A stretch of DNA of 64,000 nucleotides from Clostridia bacterium (GTDB taxonomy: Bacteria; Bacillota; Clostridia; Oscillospirales; Acutalibacteraceae). Both the position numbers and the translations under genes were made by a program. The notes beneath the pieces were generated by a model, which saw only the letters and a list, made by a program, of their open reading frames with translations, did not search any database and was not told where the DNA came from. The DNA lies in NCBI GenBank assembly GCA_017407705.1, contig JAFQWA010000027.1, forward strand, positions 44,266 through 108,265, read 5' to 3'. The number at the start of each line of letters is the position of its first letter. Positions within the stretch are counted from its first letter, which is position 1. Positions 34,084-42,190 of the stretch are shown in pieces.

Positions 34084-35274
34084 ATGCACAAGAAAATATC
34101 TGTGGGACTTTGTATAACCTGCGTTATTTTAAGTATGGCGATTGCCGCGGCAGTTACTGTACCGGTTACGCTGTTTGTCATCAACAACAAAATAGGAAAT
34201 TTAAGCAAAAGGCAAGTCATCACCGCTAAGATAGAGGAGATAGACGCTAAAGTAAGAGCAAACTTTTTATATGATATCGACGATGCTGAGCTTATCGACA
34301 GTATTGCCGAAGGGTATATGAAAGGTCTTGAGGACGATTACGCCGCTTATTTTGATAACGATGATTACAGCGACAAGATTCAAACAGGTAAAGGCTATAC
34401 CGACGGTATTGGTATAGAAATAGCAAAGCATCCTGACAGCGGCAAGGTAACGGTGCTGTACGTGGATAAAAACAGCCCCGCTAATAAGTCGGGCATTAAA
34501 AAAGGCGACGTTATCACACACATCAACGATACTGACATTAAGGATAAGTCGGTGTCGGAGTGCGTGGAAATGATCGGCAATGAGATAGGTAAAAGCTTTA
34601 AGCTCACCTTGTCAAGAGGCGACACTGTTTTAAACGTTAACGCAGCCATTGCTGAGTACGAAGCAGATACCGTAAGATATCAGGCGCTGGAGTCTATCGG
34701 CTATATTAAGATCACCAAGTTTAATCAGTCAACTCCCAAGCAGTTTGAAGAGGCAATAAAGTATCTTAACGAGAAAAAAGTGTCGGCGTTGATATTCGAT
34801 TTAAGAGATAATCTGGGTGGAGACGTGGCAGCACTTGTGGCTGTTATGGACGATATTTTGCCCAGTGGCGACCTTATTAAGCTGAAATACAAAAACGGCG
34901 AAACCAAGGTTACTGAAAAGTCGGACAGTAACGAGATCAGTCTGCCTATGGCAGTTTTGGTAAACGCAAATTCTGCAAGCTGCTCTGAGATATTTGCAAT
35001 GAATATCCGTGATTATAAAAAGGGTAAGCTTATCGGCACCAAGACTTACGGTAAAGGCATTGTGCAGTCCACCTATGAGTTGACCGACAAGACAGCTATT
35101 AAATTTACCGTGGCAACGGTGGTAGATAAAAACGGTGTGTCCTATCACGGAGTGGGACTTACCCCTGACGTTGAGGTAAAGCTTAACGATGAGCAGCAGA
35201 GGTTGGCGGCATTTCTGAATTTTGAAACCGATCCTCAGTATAAAGCTGCAGTAAGTGCTGTTACAAGAAGATAA
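34084..35274 (+). CDS. C-terminal processing serine protease (S41, CtpA-like)
   Basis: A 396-residue protein with an N-terminal membrane anchor (about residues 7-30). A PDZ domain (about 100-185, with GIGIEIAKHP and SGIKKGDVI) is followed by a tail-specific S41 protease domain. The serine region ANSASCSEIFAMNI and the lysine region GTKTYGKGIVQS fit the Ser-Lys dyad. It acts outside the membrane on protein C-termini. It follows the M23 gene by 36 bases and may process this hydrolase, which is inference. Confidence 0.93.
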   Translation: MHKKISVGLCITCVILSMAIAAAVTVPVTLFVINNKIGNLSKRQVITAKIEEIDAKVRANFLYDIDDAELIDSIAEGYMKGLEDDYAAYFDNDDYSDKIQTGKGYTDGIGIEIAKHPDSGKVTVLYVDKNSPANKSGIKKGDVITHINDTDIKDKSVSECVEMIGNEIGKSFKLTLSRGDTVLNVNAAIAEYEADTVRYQALESIGYIKITKFNQSTPKQFEEAIKYLNEKKVSALIFDLRDNLGGDVAALVAVMDDILPSGDLIKLKYKNGETKVTEKSDSNEISLPMAVLVNANSASCSEIFAMNIRDYKKGKLIGTKTYGKGIVQSTYELTDKTAIKFTVATVVDKNGVSYHGVGLTPDVEVKLNDEQQRLAAFLNFETDPQYKAAVSAVTRR

Positions 35275-35291
35275 AATATATAGTAATGATT

Positions 35292-35328
35292 AAAAATCGG
35301 CAGAGGAATTATTCCTCTGCCGATTTTT
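35292..35328. terminator. Terminator of ftsEX-ctpA operon
   Basis: AAAAATCGGCAGAGGAA (35292-35308) with TTCCTCTGCCGATTTTT (35312-35328), a 3-base loop. The core matches the terminator at 5645-5679. Confidence 0.92.
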
Positions 35329-35474
35329 CGGTATAACGGAGCCGTCAGCAGGCTGAGTTTTTGGGAGAGTTTTTGTGGGCTTTCAACGGGATACACTATG
35401 CTTAAAAAAGTAAAAAACATTTTCCTTGTAAATTGTACGGGAAATTTAAAAAATGAGTAGATTTTTAATAAAGT

Positions 35475-35492
35475 TTGTGATATAATTAACAT
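35475..35492 (+). promoter_or_regulatory. Rex-like operator over the hydrogenase promoter
   Basis: TTGTGATATAATTAACAT fits the Rex consensus TTGTKAWNNNNTTAACAW closely. Its centre is the -10 TATAAT (35481-35486), with a weak -35 TAGATT 17 bases upstream. Rex is a repressor released by NADH. No rex gene is in the window. Confidence 0.65.
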
Positions 35493-35608
35493 ACTATATG
35501 CCTTAATGGGGGTTTTGTAAGCTTATTAAGGCAAACAATGGATATAAACAGGGTAAAATCTGGTTAAATCTGTTAGAAATTATTATTTGCGAAAGCGAGG
35601 AGCATTGA

Positions 35609-36103
35609 ATGAAAAAACGCAAAAGCAACCTGCCTTTCAAAGGCACACCCGAGCAGGAAAAAGCGTTAATGGAAGTTATCGCTAAGCACAAGGGCGAAAA
35701 AGGCGCTCTTATGCCTGTTATGCAGGAGGCTCAGGAGATCTACGGCTATCTTCCCATTGAAGTACAGCAGATGATAGCTCACGGCCTTGAGGTACCCGTT
35801 GAGAAGGTTTACGGCGTAGCTACCTTCTACTCACAGTTTGCACTTACTCCCAAGGGTGAGTACAAAATCTCCGTTTGCTTGGGAACAGCTTGCTATGTTA
35901 AAGGCGCTCAGGCAATTATTGACCGTATTTCCGAGAAATTGGGAATCGGCCCTGATGAATGTACTGCTGACGGAAAGTTCTCTTTGGAAGCCTGCCGTTG
36001 TATCGGCGCTTGCGGTTTGGCACCTGTTATGACCGTTAACGACGAGGTTTACGGCCGTTTGGTAGAGAGCGACGTTGACGATATTCTCGCAAAATATATG
36101 TAA
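35609..36103 (+). CDS. NAD-linked hydrogenase subunit, NuoE/HydC-like [2Fe-2S] protein
   Basis: A 164-residue 24-kDa NuoE family protein. The thioredoxin-like [2Fe-2S] domain has SVCLGTACYVKG and CRCIGACGLAPV, giving four cysteines in the C-x4-C and C-x3-C pattern. An N-terminal helical region includes LPIEVQQMIAHGL. It carries electrons between NADH-oxidising and hydrogen-evolving subunits. ATG 35609 has GCGAGGAG upstream. It is first in the hydrogenase operon. Confidence 0.93.
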   Translation: MKKRKSNLPFKGTPEQEKALMEVIAKHKGEKGALMPVMQEAQEIYGYLPIEVQQMIAHGLEVPVEKVYGVATFYSQFALTPKGEYKISVCLGTACYVKGAQAIIDRISEKLGIGPDECTADGKFSLEACRCIGACGLAPVMTVNDEVYGRLVESDVDDILAKYM

Positions 36104-36105
36104 TT

Positions 36106-36642
36106 ATGAGAGAGCTATCTCTTAATCTGCTGGATGTGGCGCAAAATTCCCTTACCGCAGGAGCAAGCCTTGTGGAAATAGGCGTTTTGGTAAACACCGA
36201 CAAAGACCTGCTTAACATTTACGTTAAAGACAACGGCAAGGGTATGACACAGCAGCAGGCAGATGCCGCACAAAACCCGTTTTTCACCACCCGTACCACC
36301 CGTAAGGTGGGCTTGGGAATTCCGCTGTTTAAAATGGCAGCAGAAATGACGGGCGGCAAATTAGCACTCACTTCCCAACCCAACGTGGGGACTTTAATCT
36401 CCGCAAATTTCGGTTGGACACATATTGACCGTATGCCGCTGGGCGATTTATGCGGCACACTGACTGTTCTTATTCGAATGAATCCTCATGTAGATTTTGT
36501 TTACATAGAGCGGTTTAACGACAAGGAAATGACCTTAGACACCCGAGAGCTTAGAGAGGTTCTGGAAGGCGTGTCTTTATCAAATCCCGACGTTATAGCC
36601 TGGATAGAGGAATTTTACAAGGAGAACAGTCCGCTTATTTAA
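36106..36642 (+). CDS. GHKL ATPase-domain protein in the hydrogenase operon
   Basis: A 178-residue protein with a histidine-kinase-type ATPase fold. The N-box is LLDVAQNSLTAGAS, G1 is KDNGKGM, and G2 is RKVGLGIPLFKMAAEMTGG. There is no dimerisation/phosphoacceptor region or sensor, so it is not a classic kinase. Similar genes sit between the NuoE-like and ferredoxin-like genes in other clostridial hydrogenase clusters. An anti-sigma-like or regulatory role is inferred. It starts 2 bases after the previous stop, so it is coupled. Confidence 0.85.
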   Translation: MRELSLNLLDVAQNSLTAGASLVEIGVLVNTDKDLLNIYVKDNGKGMTQQQADAAQNPFFTTRTTRKVGLGIPLFKMAAEMTGGKLALTSQPNVGTLISANFGWTHIDRMPLGDLCGTLTVLIRMNPHVDFVYIERFNDKEMTLDTRELREVLEGVSLSNPDVIAWIEEFYKENSPLI

Positions 36643-36672
36643 GAAAAATTAACCTGAAAGGATTTGTGAAAT

Positions 36673-37044
36673 ATGAAATCTTTAGAAGAACTTAAAGCTA
36701 TCCGAGATAAGGCTAAAAGTGCTATCAATGTTCGTGAAGAGTCAGATGCAGGTACACGTATCGTTGTGGGTATGGCAACCTGCGGTATTGCAGCAGGTGC
36801 ACGTCCTGTGCTCAACGCTTTTGCTGAAGAGGTAAACCGTCGTGGACTTAAAGACGTTATGGTAACTCAGACAGGCTGTATCGGTATTTGTCAGTATGAG
36901 CCGGTTGTTGAGGTTTACGTTCCCGGTCAGGAAAAGGTTACTTATGTTAAAATGACACGTGAAAAGGTTGCCGAGGTTATTACCGAGCATATTGTTAACG
37001 GACGTCCCGTTACTGCTTACACCATCGGTGCCTATCAGAACTAA
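36673..37044 (+). CDS. (2Fe-2S) ferredoxin-like hydrogenase subunit (HndB-like)
   Basis: A 123-residue thioredoxin-fold [2Fe-2S] protein. Cysteines lie at VVGMATCGIAAGA and TQTGCIGICQYEPV, in the pattern of NuoF N-terminal domains and HndB. It likely passes electrons within the multimeric hydrogenase. The ATG follows GAAAGGA. A GAG GAG-rich end precedes the hydB-like gene by 15 bases. Confidence 0.9.
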   Translation: MKSLEELKAIRDKAKSAINVREESDAGTRIVVGMATCGIAAGARPVLNAFAEEVNRRGLKDVMVTQTGCIGICQYEPVVEVYVPGQEKVTYVKMTREKVAEVITEHIVNGRPVTAYTIGAYQN

Positions 37045-37059
37045 GGAGGAAACCAAATA

Positions 37060-38850
37060 ATGTATCGTTCACAAGTATTGATTTGCGGCGGTACCGGATG
37101 CACATCCTCACACAGCCTTAAAATTATTGAGGCTATGGAGGCTGAGATCAAAGCTGCCGGACTTGAAAATGACGTTAACGTTGTAAAAACCGGTTGTTTC
37201 GGACTTTGTGCGCTGGGCCCGATTATGATCGTTTATCCCGAAGGCTGCTTTTATTCAATGGTTACTGTTGACGATGTTAAAGAGATCGTTCAGGAGCATT
37301 TGTTAAAGGGCCGTATTGTAAAGCGTCTTTTGTTTAAGGAGACTTTTACTGAGTCCAATGATGTAAAATCATTGAACGAAACCGATTTTTACAAGCACCA
37401 GAAGCGTGTTGCATTGAGAAACTGCGGTGTTATCAACCCCGAGGTTATTGATGAGTATATCGCTATGGACGGTTATCAGGCACTTGGTAAGGTTCTTACC
37501 GAGATGAAGCCTGAGGACGTTATCCAGACTATTCTGGATTCAGGACTTCGTGGCCGTGGCGGCGGCGGATTCCCCACCGGACTTAAATGGAAATTGGCAG
37601 CAGGTAATGCCGCTGATCAGAAATACGTTTGCTGTAATGCTGACGAGGGTGACCCCGGTGCATTTATGGACCGTTCCGTTTTGGAAGGCGACCCCCACGT
37701 TGTGCTTGAGGCTATGGCTATCGCAGGCTATGCTATCGGCGCAACACAGGGTTACATATATGTTCGTGCTGAGTATCCTATCGCTGTTGAGCGTTTGCAG
37801 ATCGCTATCGATCAGGCTCACGAGTATGGCTTGCTTGGTAAAAACATTTTCGATACCGGTTTTGACTTTGATATTGAGCTTCGTCTTGGCGCAGGTGCTT
37901 TCGTTTGCGGTGAGGAAACAGCTCTTATGACATCAATTGAGGGTAACCGTGGTGAGCCCAGACCCCGTCCGCCTTATCCGGCAGTTAAAGGTTTGTTTAA
38001 TAAACCCACTATCCTTAACAACGTTGAGACCTCTGCAAATATTCCTCAGATCATCTTAAACGGTGCTGACTGGTTTGCATCAATGGGTACAGAAAAATCA
38101 AAGGGTACTAAGGTTTTTGCTTTGGGCGGTAAGATCGAGCACACCGGCTTGGTTGAGGTTCCTATGGGAACAACTCTGCGTACTGTTATCGAGGATATCG
38201 GCGGCGGTATTCCTAACGGCAAAAAGTTTAAAGCAGCTCAGACCGGTGGTCCTTCCGGCGGATGTATCCCTGCAGAGCACTTTGATATCCCGATCGACTA
38301 CGATAACCTTATTTCCATCGGTAGTATGATGGGCTCAGGCGGTCTTATCGTTATGGATGAGGACACCTGTATGGTTGACATCGCTAAATTCTTCCTGGAG
38401 TTTACAGTTGATGAGTCTTGCGGTAAATGTACTCCTTGCCGTGTTGGTACAAAACGTTTGCTGGAAATCCTTGATAAGATCACCAAGGGTAACGGAACCT
38501 TAGAAGATATCGACAAGATGGAAGAGCTTTGCTACTACATTAAAGAGAATGCTCTTTGCGGTCTTGGTCAGACAGCTCCTAACCCTGTTCTTTCAACACT
38601 TAAATTCTTCCGCGATGAGTATGTAGCTCACGTTGTTGATAAGAAGTGTCCCGCAGGCGTATGTAAGAGTCTTACTCAGTACGTTATCGACGATGAAAAA
38701 TGTAAAAAGTGTAGCCTTTGTACTCGTGTTTGCCCCGTTGGAGCAATCCAAGGCACAGTTAAAAATCCGCATCATATTGATCAGTCTAAATGTATCAAGT
38801 GCGGTGCTTGTGCTGACGCATGTAAGTTCAAGGCTATTGTGAAGAAATAG
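37060..38850 (+). CDS. NADH-oxidising hydrogenase subunit, NuoF/HydB-like
   Basis: A 596-residue flavoprotein. The N-terminal thioredoxin-like [2Fe-2S] domain has CGGTGCTSS and TGCFGLCALGP. The NuoF core binds FMN and NADH (GLRGRGGGGFPTGLKW, then ADEGDPGAFMDRS) and carries a [4Fe-4S] site ESCGKCTPCRVG. Two C-terminal ferredoxin clusters read CKKCSLCTRVCPVGAI and CIKCGACADACKF. This is the HydB/HndC arrangement of electron-bifurcating hydrogenases. The start follows AAGGAGGAAA. Confidence 0.95.
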   Translation: MYRSQVLICGGTGCTSSHSLKIIEAMEAEIKAAGLENDVNVVKTGCFGLCALGPIMIVYPEGCFYSMVTVDDVKEIVQEHLLKGRIVKRLLFKETFTESNDVKSLNETDFYKHQKRVALRNCGVINPEVIDEYIAMDGYQALGKVLTEMKPEDVIQTILDSGLRGRGGGGFPTGLKWKLAAGNAADQKYVCCNADEGDPGAFMDRSVLEGDPHVVLEAMAIAGYAIGATQGYIYVRAEYPIAVERLQIAIDQAHEYGLLGKNIFDTGFDFDIELRLGAGAFVCGEETALMTSIEGNRGEPRPRPPYPAVKGLFNKPTILNNVETSANIPQIILNGADWFASMGTEKSKGTKVFALGGKIEHTGLVEVPMGTTLRTVIEDIGGGIPNGKKFKAAQTGGPSGGCIPAEHFDIPIDYDNLISIGSMMGSGGLIVMDEDTCMVDIAKFFLEFTVDESCGKCTPCRVGTKRLLEILDKITKGNGTLEDIDKMEELCYYIKENALCGLGQTAPNPVLSTLKFFRDEYVAHVVDKKCPAGVCKSLTQYVIDDEKCKKCSLCTRVCPVGAIQGTVKNPHHIDQSKCIKCGACADACKFKAIVKK

Positions 38851-38867
38851 GAAAGGAGTTGACCTCG

Positions 38868-40613
38868 ATGGATATGGTAAATTTAAAAATCAATGGTATG
38901 GACGTGTCTGTACCTCAGGGCTCCACAATTCTTGAGGCAGCTCGTAAGTTGGGAATCGAGATCCCCACTTTGTGTTATATGAAAGAGATCAACGAGATCG
39001 GCGCTTGCCGTATCTGCGTTGTAGAAGTTAAGGGTGCAAGAACTCTGGTTACTGCTTGTGTATTCCCCGTTAGCGAGGGTATGGAAGTATTTACCAACAC
39101 AGTTAGAGTTCAGAAAGCCCGTAAGACTACTTTGGAGATGATCCTGTCAACTCATAACCGTTCTTGCCTTAGCTGCGTTCGTTCAGGCAACTGCGAATTG
39201 CAGACTCTTTGTAAGGAATACGGTATTGAGGATGCAGGTCGTTTTGACGGTGCTATGCCTGAGTCAATCTATGACGATTCATCAGCTCATATGATTCGTG
39301 ATAACTCCAAATGTATTCTTTGCCGCCGTTGTGTTGCTGCTTGTAAGCAGCAGGAGGTTGCAGTTATCGGCGCTAACGACCGTGGATTTGACACTAACAT
39401 CAGCTGTGTTTACGGCACAGAGCTTGGCAGTGTTGACTGTATTTCCTGCGGTCAGTGTATTGTAAACTGCCCCACCGGCGCTTTGCAGGAGAAAGACGAT
39501 ACCGATAAGGTTTACGCAGCTTTGTCCGACACCACAAAGCACGTTGTTGTTCAGACAGCTCCCGCTGTTCGTGCAGCTTTGGGTGAGGAGTTTGACTATG
39601 CTATCGGCACAAACGTGCAGGGTAAAATGGTTGCAGCTCTTCGTCGTTTGGGCTTTGCAAAGGTATTTGATACCGACATTGCAGCCGACCTTACCATTAT
39701 GGAAGAAGCAAACGAGCTGCTTGACCGTGTGAAGAACGGTGGCGCTCTGCCTCTTATCACATCTTGCTCACCCGGTTGGATCAAGTACTGTGAGTATCGT
39801 TATCCCGACCTTATTAAAAATCTCTCCAGCTGTAAATCACCTCAGCAGATGTTTGGTGCTATCACCAAGACCTGGTATGCAGAGAAAAACGGCATTGATC
39901 CTAAGGATATCGTTGTTGTTTCTGTTATGCCCTGTACTGCTAAGAAGTTTGAGATCGGCCGTGAGGATCAGTCTGCATCAGGCTTTGCAGATGTTGATAT
40001 TGCTATCACTACCCGTGAATTGGCACGTATGATCAAACGTGCTCACATTCAGTTTAACCAGCTTCCCGATGAGGAGTTTGATAATCCTCTTGGCACTTCC
40101 ACAGGTGCAGCCGTTATCTTCGGTGCTACCGGCGGTGTTATGGAAGCAGCTCTGCGTACAGCAGTTGAGACTTTGACAGGCGAAGAGCTCAAGTCAGTTG
40201 ACTTTGAGGTAGTTCGTGGAACTGCTGAAGTTAAAGAAGCAGCACTTGAGGTTGCAGGTATGACCGTTAAGGTTGCTGTTGCCAGCGGTATGAAGGGTGC
40301 TAAGGTATTGCTTGACCGTGTCAGAGCAGGTGAAGAGTTCCACTTTATCGAGATCATGGGATGTCCCGGCGGTTGTGTAAACGGCGGCGGTCAGCCCATT
40401 CAGCCCACCAGCGTTCGTCAGACAGTGGATATTAAAGCACTTCGTGCAAAGGCTCTTTACGATGCTGATGCTGCAGCTACTATCAGAAAGTCACACGACA
40501 ACCCCGTTGTTAAGGCTCTCTATGAGGAGTATCTTGAGAAACCCGGCAGCCACAAGGCTCATAAGATTCTTCATACATCTTATGTTGACCGTTCAAAAGA
40601 TACCATAATGTAA
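38868..40613 (+). CDS. hydA: [FeFe]-hydrogenase catalytic subunit HydA (HndD-like)
   Basis: A 581-residue M3-type [FeFe] hydrogenase. An N-terminal [2Fe-2S] domain (about residues 1-78) is followed by a His-Cys3 cluster region (HNRSCLSCVRSGNCELQ), two [4Fe-4S] clusters (CILCRRCVAACK and CISCGQCIVNCPTGAL) and the H-cluster. H-cluster motifs are L1 TSCSPGWIKYCE, L2 MPCTAKKFE and L3 MGCPGGCVNGGGQP, all complete. A C-terminal small-subunit-like domain ends the protein. With the HydB- and HydC-like proteins it likely couples NADH and ferredoxin oxidation to H2. ATG 38868 has AAAGGAG upstream; TTG 38859 is less likely. The hydEFG maturases are not in the window. Confidence 0.96.
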   Translation: MDMVNLKINGMDVSVPQGSTILEAARKLGIEIPTLCYMKEINEIGACRICVVEVKGARTLVTACVFPVSEGMEVFTNTVRVQKARKTTLEMILSTHNRSCLSCVRSGNCELQTLCKEYGIEDAGRFDGAMPESIYDDSSAHMIRDNSKCILCRRCVAACKQQEVAVIGANDRGFDTNISCVYGTELGSVDCISCGQCIVNCPTGALQEKDDTDKVYAALSDTTKHVVVQTAPAVRAALGEEFDYAIGTNVQGKMVAALRRLGFAKVFDTDIAADLTIMEEANELLDRVKNGGALPLITSCSPGWIKYCEYRYPDLIKNLSSCKSPQQMFGAITKTWYAEKNGIDPKDIVVVSVMPCTAKKFEIGREDQSASGFADVDIAITTRELARMIKRAHIQFNQLPDEEFDNPLGTSTGAAVIFGATGGVMEAALRTAVETLTGEELKSVDFEVVRGTAEVKEAALEVAGMTVKVAVASGMKGAKVLLDRVRAGEEFHFIEIMGCPGGCVNGGGQPIQPTSVRQTVDIKALRAKALYDADAAATIRKSHDNPVVKALYEEYLEKPGSHKAHKILHTSYVDRSKDTIM

Positions 40614-40620
40614 AATCTAT

Positions 40621-40653
40621 AAACCCCCAACAAACCGTTGGGGGTTTATTTTT
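40621..40653 (+). terminator. Terminator of hydrogenase operon
   Basis: AAACCCCCAAC (40621-40631) with GTTGGGGGTTT (40637-40647), then ATTTTTG. Confidence 0.92.
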
Positions 40654-40798
40654 GTGCGTGATTGGAAGATCGCTTAACTAATATTTATGCATAAAATGTG
40701 TATATATACATAAAAATATACATTTTCAGTCATAATTACCACAAAACAAACTGCCGTTTTTACGGATATATTCACAAAATATACAAATATACCAAAAC

Positions 40799-40816
40799 TT
40801 TGTATAAAAATACATT
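40799..40816 (+). promoter_or_regulatory. ARG-box-like operator upstream of argG
   Basis: TTTGTATAAAAATACATT matches the ArgR consensus TNTGNATWWWWATNCANA at nearly all fixed positions. It lies 7 bases upstream of the -35. A related palindrome TGTATATATACA (40699-40710) and other TATACA half-sites lie further upstream, so cooperative ArgR binding is plausible. Confidence 0.65.
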
Positions 40817-40823
40817 TAGGGGG

Positions 40824-40851
40824 TTGATTTTTTTAAAAAAGTGTGTATAAT
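40824..40851 (+). promoter_or_regulatory. Predicted arg operon promoter
   Basis: TTGATT (40824-40829), a 16-base spacer and TATAAT (40846-40851), 44 bases before the argG ATG. Confidence 0.75.
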
Positions 40852-40894
40852 GAATATCGTGCAATAAACATATTCGAAAGGAATTGATTACATA

Positions 40895-42124
40895 ATGGCA
40901 AAGAAAGAGATCAAAAAGGTAGTTTTGGCATATTCAGGCGGTCTGGATACATCTATCATCATTCCGTGGCTGAAAGAGAATTATAACAACTGTGAGGTTA
41001 TCGCTGTATCCGGTGACGTTGGTCAGGGTACCGAGCTGGACGGTTTGGAGGAGAAAGCACTTAAAACAGGTGCATCCAAGCTTTACATTGAAGACCTTAA
41101 CAAAGAATTTATTGAAGATTACGTTTTCCCCACCATTAAAGCAGGTGCTGTTTACGAGGGTGACTACTTGTTAGGTACATCCTTTGCAAGACCCGTTATT
41201 GCAAAGAGAATCGTTGAGATCGCTTTGGCAGAGGGTGCAGATGCTATCTGCCACGGCTGCACAGGTAAGGGTAACGATCAGGTTAGATTTGAGCTTACTA
41301 TCAAAGCTTTTGCTCCTGACATGGAGATCATCGCACCTTGGAGAATTTGGGATATTAAGTCCCGTGATGAGGAGATCGACTACGCTGAGGCACACAACAT
41401 TCCTCTTAAAATAAACCGTGAGACCAACTACTCAAAGGATAAGAACCTCTGGCATCTGTCCCACGAAGGTCTTGACCTTGAGGATCCCGCAAACGAGCCC
41501 CAGTACAACAAACCCGGCTTTTTGGAGATGGGTGTTTCTCCCGAGATGGCTCCCGATAAGCCCACTTACGTTACTATCTCCTTTGAAAAGGGTAACGCTG
41601 TTGCTATCAACGGTGAGAAGATGGAAGCAGTTGAGATCGTTAAGTATCTTAACAAGGTAGGCGGCGAGAACGGTATTGGTTTGGCTGACTTGGTTGAGAA
41701 CCGTTTGGTTGGTATGAAATCAAGAGGTGTTTATGAAACTCCCGGCGGTACCATTCTTTACAGAGCACATCAGGTGCTTGAAACCCTGTGTCTTGACAGA
41801 GAAACTCAGCATTACAAAGAGCTTATTGCTAAAAAATATGCTGACTTGGTATATTTTGGTCAGTGGTTTACTCCCTTGCGTGAGGCACTTGATGCTTTTG
41901 TTGACAAAACTCAGGAAACCGTTACAGGTGACGTTAAGCTCAAGCTTTACAAGGGCAACATCATCAACGCAGGTACCACATCACCCTACTCACTGTATGA
42001 TCCCGAGGTTGCAACCTTTGATGAGGATGAGGTTTACAACCAGAAGGATGCAGAAGGCTTTATCAATCTGTTTGGTCTGCCCATCAAGGTTAAGGCACAG
42101 CTTGATCAAAAGCGTGGCAAATAA
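40895..42124 (+). CDS. argG: Argininosuccinate synthase
   Basis: A 409-residue ATP-dependent ligase joining citrulline and aspartate, in the penultimate step of arginine synthesis. The PP-loop motif [10 protein letters not shown] is at about residues 11-20. [13 protein letters not shown] and the conserved [16 protein letters not shown] are present. The ATG 40895 follows GAAAGGA. It is the first gene of argGHCJBDF. Confidence 0.97.
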   Translation: MAKKEIKKVVLAYSGGLDTSIIIPWLKENYNNCEVIAVSGDVGQGTELDGLEEKALKTGASKLYIEDLNKEFIEDYVFPTIKAGAVYEGDYLLGTSFARPVIAKRIVEIALAEGADAICHGCTGKGNDQVRFELTIKAFAPDMEIIAPWRIWDIKSRDEEIDYAEAHNIPLKINRETNYSKDKNLWHLSHEGLDLEDPANEPQYNKPGFLEMGVSPEMAPDKPTYVTISFEKGNAVAINGEKMEAVEIVKYLNKVGGENGIGLADLVENRLVGMKSRGVYETPGGTILYRAHQVLETLCLDRETQHYKELIAKKYADLVYFGQWFTPLREALDAFVDKTQETVTGDVKLKLYKGNIINAGTTSPYSLYDPEVATFDEDEVYNQKDAEGFINLFGLPIKVKAQLDQKRGK

Positions 42125-42139
42125 TAATTAAATTTAAAC

Positions 42140-42161
42140 GGGCGGATCTTATCATCCGCCC
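42140..42161 (+). other. Intercistronic hairpin argG-argH
   Basis: GGGCGGAT (42140-42147) pairs with ATCCGCCC (42154-42161), without a T-run. It is more likely an mRNA stability or processing element than a terminator. Confidence 0.6.
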
Positions 42162-42190
42162 ATATTGTCTATTGAAAGGAAAAGTATTTT

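Larger units (their letters stand above)
35275..35608. other. Intergenic region before the hydrogenase operon
   Basis: 334 bases. It holds the terminator at 35292-35328, a promoter with a Rex-like operator at 35458-35492, and the inverted repeat GCCTTAAT (35500-35507) / ATTAAGGC (35525-35532) in the leader. About 120 bases (35330-35457) show nothing recognisable. Confidence 0.7.
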
